Positions 1 through 6,082 of a stretch of 6,107 nt of DNA are shown here, one piece after another (within the stretch, counting starts at the first letter, position 1; every line of letters begins with the position of its first letter). The notes under the pieces were generated by a model, which saw nothing but the letters and a program-made list of their open reading frames with translations, searched no databases and had not been told where the DNA came from. The translations under genes were made by a program, and so were the position numbers. Source of the DNA: Chlamydiia bacterium (GTDB lineage: Bacteria; Chlamydiota; Chlamydiia; Chlamydiales; FEN-1388); contig JAQGPK010000155.1 of assembly GCA_028293095.1 (NCBI GenBank), positions 1 to 6,107 of the forward strand, written 5' to 3'.

Positions 1-1119
1 TTGAGTATTTGGCCTGTCTATAAGACTATGGCTCATTTAGATATTGCTACAGCTGGTTTTATTGCGATTGCAGCGATTAGTATGGGAGAGGTTTCTCAGC
101 TTTTTTTTGGAAATCTTATTGATAAAGGATACCAAAAGAGGTTACTGATTGTCGGCCCTCTTTTAGCCTCAATCGCAGTCCTTTTCCCCTATGTAGAAAG
201 CTATCTTCTTTTTTTCCTCTTGATTCTCTGCACCTGTATTGGTTCTGCTGTTTTTCATCCAACAGCGGCAAGTATTTTGGGAGGGATCGTTTCTCCTAGA
301 AAAGCGCTTTTCATGGGCCTTTTTCAAATGTCAGGTAATTTTGGCATGGGAATAGGGCAACTTTTTTTCTCCTCTACCTTTAAAGCGTTAGATGGCAGTA
401 CAATCATTTTAATTCTTCCTGCAGCTCTTTTGTCTCTTGTAGTTTTTCTCTCTCCGATGAAAACAGTTGTATCTACAAATAAGACGCCTATTTCATTAAG
501 GAATGTCTTACGTTTTTTTCAGATAAAGCCGCTTCGCTGCCTCTACTTTGTGCAGGTGTGTAACCAGTCACTCCTCTGGTCACTTGTCTTTCTTCTTCCA
601 GATTTTTTGCTCTCAAGAGGATACTCAGAGACTATTGTTTTTGGAGGAGGTCATTTTATGCTTCTTTGCGGAGCTGCTTTAGGCTGTCTTCCTGCAGGCT
701 ATTTGAGCGATAAATATACCCCTGCTAAAATATTATTTACAGGGTTTCTTCTTGCCATTGGCTTTTTATACTTTATCCTCGGAACGCCGGTTCTTTCGAG
801 TGAAGTCCTTTTTGGAGCTCTCTTTTGCACCGGAGCATCGCTTGGATGCATGACGCCGGTGGCTCTCGTATTAGGGAGTGAACTTGTGCCTGATCAACGC
901 GGGATGGTATCGGCCTTTTTGATGGGGCTTGTTTGGATTGTTTCAGAAGGTATTGGTATCGGTAGTAGTGGAGTGCTTGTAGGGCTTTTCTCAGAAGATG
1001 GCCCAGCAAAAGCGTTAGCTATGATTGGTCTTTTGCTGTTTGTTGGTACTATTTTTGCCTATAAATTGATGTCGACGGAAGAACAATCAAGCGCCGCTAT
1101 CCTGATCGAAGAAGTCTAA
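1..1119 (+). CDS. MFS transporter, Fsr (fosmidomycin resistance)-like, 5' end outside the window
   Basis: A 372-residue open frame runs from the first base to TAA at 1117-1119. It is a polytopic inner-membrane protein of the major facilitator superfamily, which moves small solutes, usually by proton antiport or symport. Two copies of the MFS loop signature G-x-L-x-D-x(4)-K/R are visible: GNLIDKGYQKR at about residues 38-48 and GYLSDKYTPAK at about 233-243. They mark the loop 2-3 and loop 8-9 positions of the two six-helix halves. The segment GSAVFHPTAAS (81-91) matches the FHP motif of helix 4 that I associate with Fsr-type exporters. Hydrophobic segments alternate with short loops through to about residue 355, followed by a polar tail. 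The frame is open at base 1 with no upstream sequence, and the first helix looks incomplete, so TTG at 1 is probably an internal Leu codon with some 20-40 residues missing. The MFS call is firm. Fsr-like is likely, and the substrate cannot be read from the sequence. Confidence 0.88.
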   Translation: MSIWPVYKTMAHLDIATAGFIAIAAISMGEVSQLFFGNLIDKGYQKRLLIVGPLLASIAVLFPYVESYLLFFLLILCTCIGSAVFHPTAASILGGIVSPRKALFMGLFQMSGNFGMGIGQLFFSSTFKALDGSTIILILPAALLSLVVFLSPMKTVVSTNKTPISLRNVLRFFQIKPLRCLYFVQVCNQSLLWSLVFLLPDFLLSRGYSETIVFGGGHFMLLCGAALGCLPAGYLSDKYTPAKILFTGFLLAIGFLYFILGTPVLSSEVLFGALFCTGASLGCMTPVALVLGSELVPDQRGMVSAFLMGLVWIVSEGIGIGSSGVLVGLFSEDGPAKALAMIGLLLFVGTIFAYKLMSTEEQSSAAILIEEV

Positions 1120-1186
1120 ACACTGAAGACTGTAAGTGAGTAACTCTCCTAAAAGAGAAAGAAAACAGCTATAGTGTTGTTTATTA

Positions 1187-1221
1187 TTTTTTACCACAGA
1201 GAGCACAGAGAACACAGAGAG
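1187..1221 (+). repeat. Repeat A, left arm: CACAGAGA-type 9-base units
   Basis: A T6 tract is followed by ACC and then three successive 9-base units of the form NCACAGAGA (1194-1202, 1203-1211, 1212-1220). The 35-base arm is the inverted copy of 1382-1416 with one mismatch, and 160 bases lie between the arms. From memory, repeats with this CACAGAG core are scattered through many unrelated bacterial genomes. Function unknown. Confidence 0.85.
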
Positions 1222-1271
1222 AGCAAGAATGGAAAAGAGCATCGACAAGCTATAGCCCCCTATTTTATTTC

Positions 1272-1299
1272 AACGCAAAGAAATACAGAAGACGCGAAG
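1272..1299 (+). repeat. Repeat B, left arm: ACGCAAAG-type repeat
   Basis: The arm begins AACGCAAAGAA and continues with degenerate 9-base units (ACGCAAAGA, AATACAGAA, GACGCGAAG). It aligns in inverted orientation with 1462-1491 with one 2-base indel and three mismatches. It lies inside the loop of repeat A, so the two inverted repeats are interleaved rather than nested. Confidence 0.7.
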
Positions 1300-1373
1300 A
1301 AGAACTAAAGAAAAGATCTGCAAGCTTTGAAAAATCATCCCTCTCCTCTTAATTTCTAAAAAAGGTAGTGCGA

Positions 1374-1416
1374 TCTCTGTGCTCTCTGTGTTCTCTGTGT
1401 TCTCTGTGGTAAAAAA
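1374..1416 (-). repeat. Repeat A', right arm: four tandem TCTCTGTGN units
   Basis: Four contiguous 9-base units TCTCTGTG plus one variable base (C, T, T, G) occupy 1374-1409 and are followed by T and an A-run. Positions 1382-1416 pair with 1187-1221 as an inverted repeat, 34 of 35 bases. Read on the minus strand this arm is the same sequence family as the left arm with one extra unit, which suggests unit gain or loss by slippage. Confidence 0.85.
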
Positions 1417-1461
1417 ATTAAAAAGACTTTTACCATACGTTACGTGGACTACTCTTTGCGG

Positions 1462-1491
1462 CTTTGCTTCTTTTGTATTTTTCTTTGCGTT
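1462..1491 (-). repeat. Repeat B', right arm: inverted copy of the ACGCAAAG-type repeat
   Basis: The minus strand of this arm reads AACGCAAAGAA, then an ATACA core, then GC-AAG, matching 1272-1299 except for a 2-base insertion and three substitutions. A further CTTTGCG copy at 1454-1460 extends the family. About 162 bases separate the B arms, nearly the same as the 160 bases between the A arms. Confidence 0.7.
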
Positions 1492-1538
1492 AAAAAAATA
1501 ATAAACACTTCTATTTATCAGAATCTCGCCATTTTTCA

Positions 1539-1566
1539 TTGTCCTAGACGTTAAAAAATTTAATGA
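1539..1566 (+). promoter_or_regulatory. Possible weak promoter for the MORN-repeat gene
   Basis: TTGTCC at 1539-1544 and TAATGA at 1561-1566 are separated by 16 bases and loosely resemble sigma-70 -35 and -10 elements. Two other -10-like hexamers are present without a convincing -35: CATAAT (1576-1581) and TATAGT (1601-1606). The region is AT-rich, so such matches are expected by chance, and I cannot choose between them. Confidence 0.18.
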
Positions 1567-1573
1567 TCCCTTA

Positions 1574-1618
1574 TACATAATGTAGGAAAATTGTTATCAT
1601 TATAGTCTACATTACATA
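1574..1618 (+). promoter_or_regulatory. Inverted repeat (dyad) immediately upstream of the MORN-gene ribosome binding site
   Basis: TAATGTAG at 1578-1585 and CTACATTA at 1607-1614 are perfect 8-base inverted copies with 21 bases between them. Extending outward to 1574 and 1618 gives 10 of 12 matching pairs. The right arm ends where the Shine-Dalgarno begins. It could be an operator for a dimeric regulator or a leader hairpin that limits ribosome access. The symmetry is visible, but the role is inferred. Confidence 0.4.
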
Positions 1619-1625
1619 AGGAAGG
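1618..1625 (+). promoter_or_regulatory. Ribosome binding site of the MORN-repeat gene
   Basis: AAGGAAGG lies 4 bases before the ATG at 1630 (8 bases when counted from the end of AAGG). It supports that ATG as the start, which also places a signal peptide exactly at the N-terminus. Confidence 0.75.
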
Positions 1626-1629
1626 TTCT

Positions 1630-3987
1630 ATGTATTATTTTCGCTCTTCTGCAATTGCTCTTTTGCTTTTATCCTCACTCCTTTCTGCTCCCTGTCTTGA
1701 TGCGGTCGATACTCTGAAAGTTCGCAAGCCTGAATGGATGCATGAAATTCGCTCCACGTATGAAGATGGAAATACTAGAGAAGTCCTTCTCTATGAGACA
1801 AAAGATGGAACGCAACTTCCTCAAAAGATTGTGCAGTACTATCCCAACGGTGCTTTAAGACAAGAAAGCGACATCCGGCCAAATTTTGTACGAGAGGGTG
1901 TTACAGTTTCCTTTTATGAAGATGGAACTCTTGCAAAAACAGAAAATTACAAAAATAATAAGCTGGAAGGAACTGTTCAGGAGTTTTACCCCTCAGGAAA
2001 ATTAAAAAGCTCGCAAGAGTGGCTCGCTGGTATTTTGCATGGAGATAGTAAAGAGTTTTTTGAAAATGGAAAGCAGATCTCTTTGACTCCATATACCAAC
2101 GGATTGATTCAAGGGAATTGTTTTGAATGGGATGATACTGGAGTGCTGCGAGTTAAGGCCCACTACCTGCAGGGAATGTTGCATGATGAGAAGGGTGAGG
2201 CAGCTGTAAATAAATATTTTCCAAATAGTGTAGTTCAAGAAAAGAGCCACTTTTCATATGGTCTGCAGCATGGTATGGCTGTGGGGTACAATGAAGCCGG
2301 TAAAGAGTGTTATCAAGTTCAGTTTATTCATGGCAAAAAAGAGGGGCTTGAGCTGAAAAAATCTGATAATGGGGATGTTTTGGCAGAAGGGCAATGGCAG
2401 CAAGGAGTTCCTATCGGTCGCCATTTTCGAAATCATCCTAATGGGAAACAAGCATTTATTGCCATTTACGATTCTAAAGGTGTCTTACAGGAGCCTATAA
2501 AAGAATTTTCAGATGCAGGTAGGCTGATTGCTGAATATGGATGCAAGGATGGATCTCGCAAAGAGTGGTATCCAAATGGTGCTTTAAAAAGAGATCTTCA
2601 CTTTGCTCAGGATGAATTTGATGGGGTTCAAAAGCAGTACTATCCTTCTGGTAAACTCTATATTTCAGCAGAGTTTACAAAAGGTGTTTTGGACGGTGTG
2701 TATGAAGAGTGGCATGAGAATGAAAAAATAAGCTTGCGCTATACCTTTAAAAATGGTCTGAAAGAAGGTAAATGCCAACGCTGGTATGCCAATGGACAGC
2801 CCAAAGAAGAGACCTACTATCAAGCAGGCATTCCAGAGGGCGTGCAAAAATGGTGGTGCCAAAATGGAAAATTACAAGAAGAGCTTACTTGGAAAAATAA
2901 AGAACTTCATGGCCAGCATGTACTCTTTGATGATAAGGGCGAGGAAAAACTCTTGCTCAAAGAAGAATATGCCTTCGGAGCACCTATAGGAACATGGAAA
3001 GAGTGGTACCTGAATGGCAAGCGAAAATCAAAAAAAATGTATAAACCAGAAGGGGCAATTCTCGATGGAGAGTACTTATCCTGGTTTGAAGATGGCTCTC
3101 CGCATGAGGTATGTACATATACCAATGGACAGCCTGAAGGTGAGTGGACAGAATATTTCCCAGTGAGCACACGTCAGAAAAAACAAATTGTTAAAGCTCT
3201 TCAACACTATGAAAATGGCAAACTTCATGGTGAGCAAAGAAGTTTTTGGGAAAATAGTCAATTACAAGCTCTACTTACCTATGATAAGGGCGTATTGAAT
3301 GGACGCAAAGCGCTCTTTTCAGAAGAGGGTACACGCCTTTTTGATGTAACGTATGTGCAGGCAAAACTAGAAGGTAAAGTATACCAATTACATCCAGATG
3401 GCATGGAAGAGATTCAATACTTCAAAAATAATATCCTCGATGGAGATCACATCATTTACTATCCTTCACAAAAAGGGCTGGGAAAGTTAAAGGCATACGA
3501 GGCTCATTATGTGAAAGGTAAGCTTGAAGGTGAGGTTGTGGAATACAATGCAAATGGCGGTAAAACGGTAAGTACATTGTATAAGGATGGCCTACGAGAA
3601 GGAATTGCGACTTTTTATAATGATGATGGGCGAGTTGCTATGACTGCTGAATTTAAAAATGGTAAGCAGTATGGGATGATGCGCCACTTCTTTCCAAACG
3701 GATCTGTTGCAAAAGAGTCGCGCTATGTTGATGATCTTCAAGAAGGTGATGAGCTCACCTTCTTTGAAAATGGCAAGAAGGCGAGTCAGAAGCAGTATAA
3801 AAATGGAAAACTCAATGGTGTAACAAAAGAGTGGAATGAAAAAGGCATTTGCATTTTTGAGGCCGAATATAAGAATGGCCTTCGCCAAGGCAAATTCAAT
3901 AAATATGATAACGCAGGTAATCCTTATGTACTCCAAACATTTGATAAGGATCATCTCGTTAACAAAAAAACACTAGGGAAATCGTAA
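1630..3987 (+). CDS. Exported MORN-variant (YwqK-like) repeat protein, about 29 repeats
   Basis: This gene encodes 785 residues. An N-terminal signal peptide (residues 1-25: Arg5, then a Leu/Ala/Ser core) probably ends at L-D-A before Val26. Cys22 follows Pro, so it is not a good lipobox. From about residue 67 to the C-terminus the protein is a solenoid of the MORN-variant type found in YwqK-family proteins. Each unit has an aromatic, then NG or DG, then K-L, then a second aromatic, then K-N-G and a closing xxG. Closing glycines fall 24 residues apart at 90-114-138-162, 308-332-356-380-404-428 and 658-682-706-730-754; a few units are 26-30 residues long (187-215, 429-454, 455-480, 505-534, 606-634). 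No catalytic domain is seen. Related proteins are often auto-labelled 'antitoxin', which the signal peptide and length argue against here. A binding or scaffold role in the periplasm or outside the cell is inferred. Start ATG 1630 is supported by AAGGAAGG. The gene stands alone and ends at the shared terminator. Confidence 0.9.
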   Translation: MYYFRSSAIALLLLSSLLSAPCLDAVDTLKVRKPEWMHEIRSTYEDGNTREVLLYETKDGTQLPQKIVQYYPNGALRQESDIRPNFVREGVTVSFYEDGTLAKTENYKNNKLEGTVQEFYPSGKLKSSQEWLAGILHGDSKEFFENGKQISLTPYTNGLIQGNCFEWDDTGVLRVKAHYLQGMLHDEKGEAAVNKYFPNSVVQEKSHFSYGLQHGMAVGYNEAGKECYQVQFIHGKKEGLELKKSDNGDVLAEGQWQQGVPIGRHFRNHPNGKQAFIAIYDSKGVLQEPIKEFSDAGRLIAEYGCKDGSRKEWYPNGALKRDLHFAQDEFDGVQKQYYPSGKLYISAEFTKGVLDGVYEEWHENEKISLRYTFKNGLKEGKCQRWYANGQPKEETYYQAGIPEGVQKWWCQNGKLQEELTWKNKELHGQHVLFDDKGEEKLLLKEEYAFGAPIGTWKEWYLNGKRKSKKMYKPEGAILDGEYLSWFEDGSPHEVCTYTNGQPEGEWTEYFPVSTRQKKQIVKALQHYENGKLHGEQRSFWENSQLQALLTYDKGVLNGRKALFSEEGTRLFDVTYVQAKLEGKVYQLHPDGMEEIQYFKNNILDGDHIIYYPSQKGLGKLKAYEAHYVKGKLEGEVVEYNANGGKTVSTLYKDGLREGIATFYNDDGRVAMTAEFKNGKQYGMMRHFFPNGSVAKESRYVDDLQEGDELTFFENGKKASQKQYKNGKLNGVTKEWNEKGICIFEAEYKNGLRQGKFNKYDNAGNPYVLQTFDKDHLVNKKTLGKS

Positions 3988-3991
3988 GTCT

Positions 3992-4022
3992 AATAAAAAC
4001 CCTCGTTTTGAGGGTTTTTATT
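3992..4022. terminator. Bidirectional rho-independent terminator between convergent genes
   Basis: A perfect 13-bp stem (3992-4004 with 4010-4022) closes a 5-base GTTTT loop. The core is ACCCTC/GAGGGT, flanked by an A-tract on the left and a T-tract on the right, so a hairpin followed by U-rich RNA forms on either strand. It begins 5 bases after the MORN-gene stop. On the other strand it overlaps the stop codon (4018-4020) of the propeller gene. Confidence 0.9.
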
Positions 4023-5907
4023 GTATCTGTAGACGTACTGAACTACTTTTTGCGCCTGTTGAGCTCACAGCTCTGATGGTATATCTTCTGTGAAGAAATT
4101 TTTTATAATCATGCAGGTGTATTTTATAAAAAGGCATTGGATGTAGATGTCTTTTGAAAACTCTTGCCTTATCGCTTGATATTGTTCGTACAAGATGTTT
4201 GCCTGCATAGATTTTATAGGAAACCACATCAGTTGAAGAGCTTGCCTTCCATTTTGTTTTCAGCTTGAATTTATGGTGGCTTTTTGCTCCTCGGTGCTCA
4301 ATTTTTCCGGTAAATCTCTTTGGTGCTGTAGGTGTAGAAAGAGATGGAGTCGGTGTTGGAGTGGGAGTGGGAGAGCTGATAGTAAGGAATTGCGAAGCGG
4401 TCGCAAGTGGTCCCCCGTTATTACTAACAGTATGGCCAGTAAAAGTTTGGGTGGTTGATGTATTATTCGTATTAGTAACGGTAAGCGTCGCAGTAAATGT
4501 GCCTGCTGTCGCATAAGTATGTATCGTAGTAGGTGATGTCGTTGTCGAGCTATCGCCATCTCCAAAATCCCAATCATAGCTTGCAATCTCACCAACAGGG
4601 CTGAATGAATCTGTGGCATTGAAAGAGGTAGGAGAGCCTGCGTCTGCAATTGTAGCTGTAAAAGAGGCAATTGGTGCCTGATCAGGCATAATAGCAATAC
4701 TAGAAGGTGTTCCATCTCCCAGAGTAGTAACCAAGGTGCTTGTTGTAAGATCAACAGTACTAAAAGAAGATGAGCCTTGATTGGTAACATACCCTCTTAG
4801 CCCATTTGGAGTGATGGCAATACCGTTAGGTTGAACGCCTACAGGAATTGGGCCTTCAACTGTTTGTGTCCCGATGGTATAGGGAGTGATGGTACCGCCA
4901 TTAGCATTAGTTACATAAAAGGCTGACCCATCAGGAGTGATGGCAATAGCTAGTGGACGATTTCCGATATGGGTGATCGAAGCAGTACTATTGTCTAAGA
5001 GATTGATAGAGGTGACTTCGCTAACACCTCCTCCAGAACTTGTTACATAGGCTGTTAAGCCATCTGGTGCGATTGCTATTCGATTAGGTCCTGTTCCTAC
5101 AACAATTGGAGCTCCAACTGTCTCATTTGCAGTATCGATTGGAACTACAGTACTTGAGCCACTGTTGACGACATAAGCTATTGACCCATCTGGCGTAAAA
5201 GCAATATCTATTGGTCCCGAAAAACTTCCACTGATAGCAGTCCCAGGAGTATTTGTGCTGAGATCAATAGAGACGACAGTATTGGAGTCAGAGTTGACTA
5301 CATAAGCTTTGTCTTCAGTTGGAGATATAGCAATGCTTGCAGGGTGAAGAGATCCAGAAGGTAAGGTAATAGTTGTGAGAAGCGTCTCCGTCGCAATATC
5401 TACTACGGCAACAGCATCGTCCGTTGCTAATGTGAAATAGGCGCTCTTTCCATCCCGTGTAATGGCAACGCTTGATGGGGTGCCGCTGAAAGTCAAAGTG
5501 TTTTCTATTGTTCCTGTAGACGTTTGAAAAATAGTTGCGCCTGTGCCTACAGCTATAAACCCAAATAACTCTCCTTGATAGGTATATCTATCAAGAGAGG
5601 AAGCCGTGGAAGTTCCTCCGGATGCTGTTGCAGTTATATCCACTGTTCCAGGAGTGCCAGGGGGGCTTATTGCAGTGATTGAGTTATCAGAGTTAATAAT
5701 ATAACTCGTGGCTGCTGACGTGTCAAATTGTACGCTTGTTATTCCTGTAAAGCCACTGCCTGTAATTGTGACTGTATCCCCACCAGCTGTTGATCCATGG
5801 CTTGGACTAATGCCTGTTATGATAGGAGCGACGCTTGGAGGAGGAAGGCCTGAAGATATTTTTACTGTGATAAGCAAAAAGATAAATAAAAAGTGCAAAA
5901 ATTTCAT
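4018..5907 (-). CDS. Exported TIG / YVTN beta-propeller / PKD protein with a basic FN3-like C-terminal domain
   Basis: This gene encodes 629 residues. Signal peptide about 1-20 (Lys3, then a Phe/Leu/Ile core). An IPT/TIG immunoglobulin-like domain spans about 27-110 (ITGISPSHGSTAGGDTVTI is typical). A beta-propeller spans about 113-408, with repeated IAITPDG-x-AYVT strands near 146, 191, 234, 276, 320, 362 and 403, giving seven blades. A PKD domain spans about 411-510, with the hallmark YDWDFGDG at 444-451. A Thr-Pro linker (513-521) follows, then a 100-residue Lys/Arg/His-rich domain (530-629). Its pattern of KWKAS, SYKIYAG and YTIRAVSSTGAKSSS resembles a fibronectin type III fold. No enzyme active site or membrane anchor is visible. 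Surface or periplasmic binding, possibly adhesion, is inferred. ATG 5907 is preceded in frame by a nearby TGA, so no longer start exists. The Shine-Dalgarno AGGTGAGG is 13 bases away, unusually far. The gene is convergent with the MORN gene. Confidence 0.9.
   Translation of the reverse strand: MKFLHFLFIFLLITVKISSGLPPPSVAPIITGISPSHGSTAGGDTVTITGSGFTGITSVQFDTSAATSYIINSDNSITAISPPGTPGTVDITATASGGTSTASSLDRYTYQGELFGFIAVGTGATIFQTSTGTIENTLTFSGTPSSVAITRDGKSAYFTLATDDAVAVVDIATETLLTTITLPSGSLHPASIAISPTEDKAYVVNSDSNTVVSIDLSTNTPGTAISGSFSGPIDIAFTPDGSIAYVVNSGSSTVVPIDTANETVGAPIVVGTGPNRIAIAPDGLTAYVTSSGGGVSEVTSINLLDNSTASITHIGNRPLAIAITPDGSAFYVTNANGGTITPYTIGTQTVEGPIPVGVQPNGIAITPNGLRGYVTNQGSSSFSTVDLTTSTLVTTLGDGTPSSIAIMPDQAPIASFTATIADAGSPTSFNATDSFSPVGEIASYDWDFGDGDSSTTTSPTTIHTYATAGTFTATLTVTNTNNTSTTQTFTGHTVSNNGGPLATASQFLTISSPTPTPTPTPSLSTPTAPKRFTGKIEHRGAKSHHKFKLKTKWKASSSTDVVSYKIYAGKHLVRTISSDKARVFKRHLHPMPFYKIHLHDYKKFLHRRYTIRAVSSTGAKSSSVRLQIQ
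4346..4375 (-). repeat. Hexanucleotide repeat encoding the Thr-Pro linker
   Basis: Five 6-base units (GGAGTC, GGTGTT, GGAGTG, GGAGTG, GGAGAG on the plus strand) encode the alternating Pro-Thr run at about residues 512-521 of the propeller protein. Two adjacent units are identical. Such Thr-Pro runs are common extended linkers between extracellular domains, and whole units can be gained or lost by slippage without shifting the frame. Confidence 0.7.
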
Positions 5908-5920
5908 ACGACTACTTTTT

Positions 5921-5928
5921 CCTCACCT
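5921..5928 (-). promoter_or_regulatory. Probable ribosome binding site of the propeller gene, unusually distant
   Basis: The minus strand reads AGGTGAGG, a good anti-Shine-Dalgarno partner, but 13 bases separate it from the ATG at 5907. The closer bases are mostly A and offer only GGAAAAAG. No alternative start fits better, because TGA lies in frame just upstream. Confidence 0.5.
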
Positions 5929-6070
5929 AAAGTGGATAATCAATAGGCTATTTTTTAGTTATTTAAATTTTTCTTATATCATTTATGAAAAAAGAGAAAT
6001 TAAAAAATAAATTTATTATATGGAGAGAGTACTTTTTATAAATCGGAAACGATAGTAGACTCTCTTTAAA

Positions 6071-6076
6071 AAGGAG
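6071..6076 (+). promoter_or_regulatory. Ribosome binding site of the gene at the right edge
   Basis: AAGGAG lies 6 bases before ATG at 6083, near-ideal sequence and spacing. It is the main reason for calling a gene from only eight visible codons. Confidence 0.75.
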
Positions 6077-6082
6077 TGATCG

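Larger units (their letters stand above)
1120..1629. other. Gene-free intergenic region carrying interleaved inverted repeats
   Basis: These 510 bases separate the MFS gene from the MORN-repeat gene. I see no credible protein gene and no tRNA or other recognisable RNA. The region holds two families of 9-base-period repeats in opposite orientations (listed separately), low-complexity A and T runs, and the leader of the downstream gene. No clear rho-independent terminator follows the MFS stop codon at 1119; the weak CTCT/AGAG pairing near 1144-1158 is too short to count. A minus-strand frame crossing the repeats (1270-1578) reads as Thr-Glu-Asn-Thr-Glu-Asn and is best explained as translated repeat DNA. 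Confidence 0.8.
5908..6082. other. AT-rich divergent intergenic region
   Basis: These 175 bases separate the start of the minus-strand propeller gene from the plus-strand gene at the window end, so promoters for both should lie here. Candidate -10 boxes are TATAAG on the minus strand (5973-5978) and TATAAA on the plus strand (6037-6042). Neither has a convincing -35 partner, and the composition makes chance matches likely. A 7-bp inverted pair, AGAGAGT (6024-6030) and ACTCTCT (6059-6065), could form a leader hairpin ahead of the downstream gene. Confidence 0.4.

Noticed and set aside
1..3. TTG at the first base as a genuine start codon
   Set aside because: No upstream sequence is available, the frame is open at the edge, and the first transmembrane helix appears incomplete, so truncation is the simpler reading.
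1174..1500. CRISPR array or insertion sequence
   Set aside because: The repeats are contiguous 9-base units and inverted arms, with no regular spacer-repeat pattern. There is no transposase frame and no visible target-site duplication.
1270..1578. Minus-strand 102-codon frame with a Thr-Thr-Glu-Asn-Thr-Glu-Asn run
   Set aside because: It is the translation of the 9-base repeats A' and B', whose period keeps a frame open. It has no ribosome binding site that I can see and no domain, and its low-complexity stretches match the repeat boundaries exactly.
3592..3954. Minus-strand 120-codon hydrophobic frame opposite the MORN-repeat gene
   Set aside because: It lies antisense to intact 24-residue repeats, which fully explain the sequence, and its Phe/Ile richness is what AT-rich Lys/Asn/Glu codons give when reversed.
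1630..3987. Labelling the MORN-repeat gene as a toxin-antitoxin component
   Set aside because: The YwqK-family name suggests 'antitoxin', but there is a signal peptide, 29 repeats, no adjacent small toxin gene, and the neighbours are separate transcription units.
4260..4790. Minus-strand 176-codon frame inside the propeller gene
   Set aside because: It is a shifted reading of the Thr/Ser/Pro-rich coding sequence, giving a Leu/His/Gln-rich product. The main frame has recognisable PKD and propeller motifs across the same bases.
5708..6010. Plus-strand 100-codon frame running out of the propeller gene into the intergenic region
   Set aside because: Its first two thirds are antisense to the signal peptide and TIG domain and the rest is low-complexity AT-rich sequence; no supporting ribosome binding site or family motif was seen.
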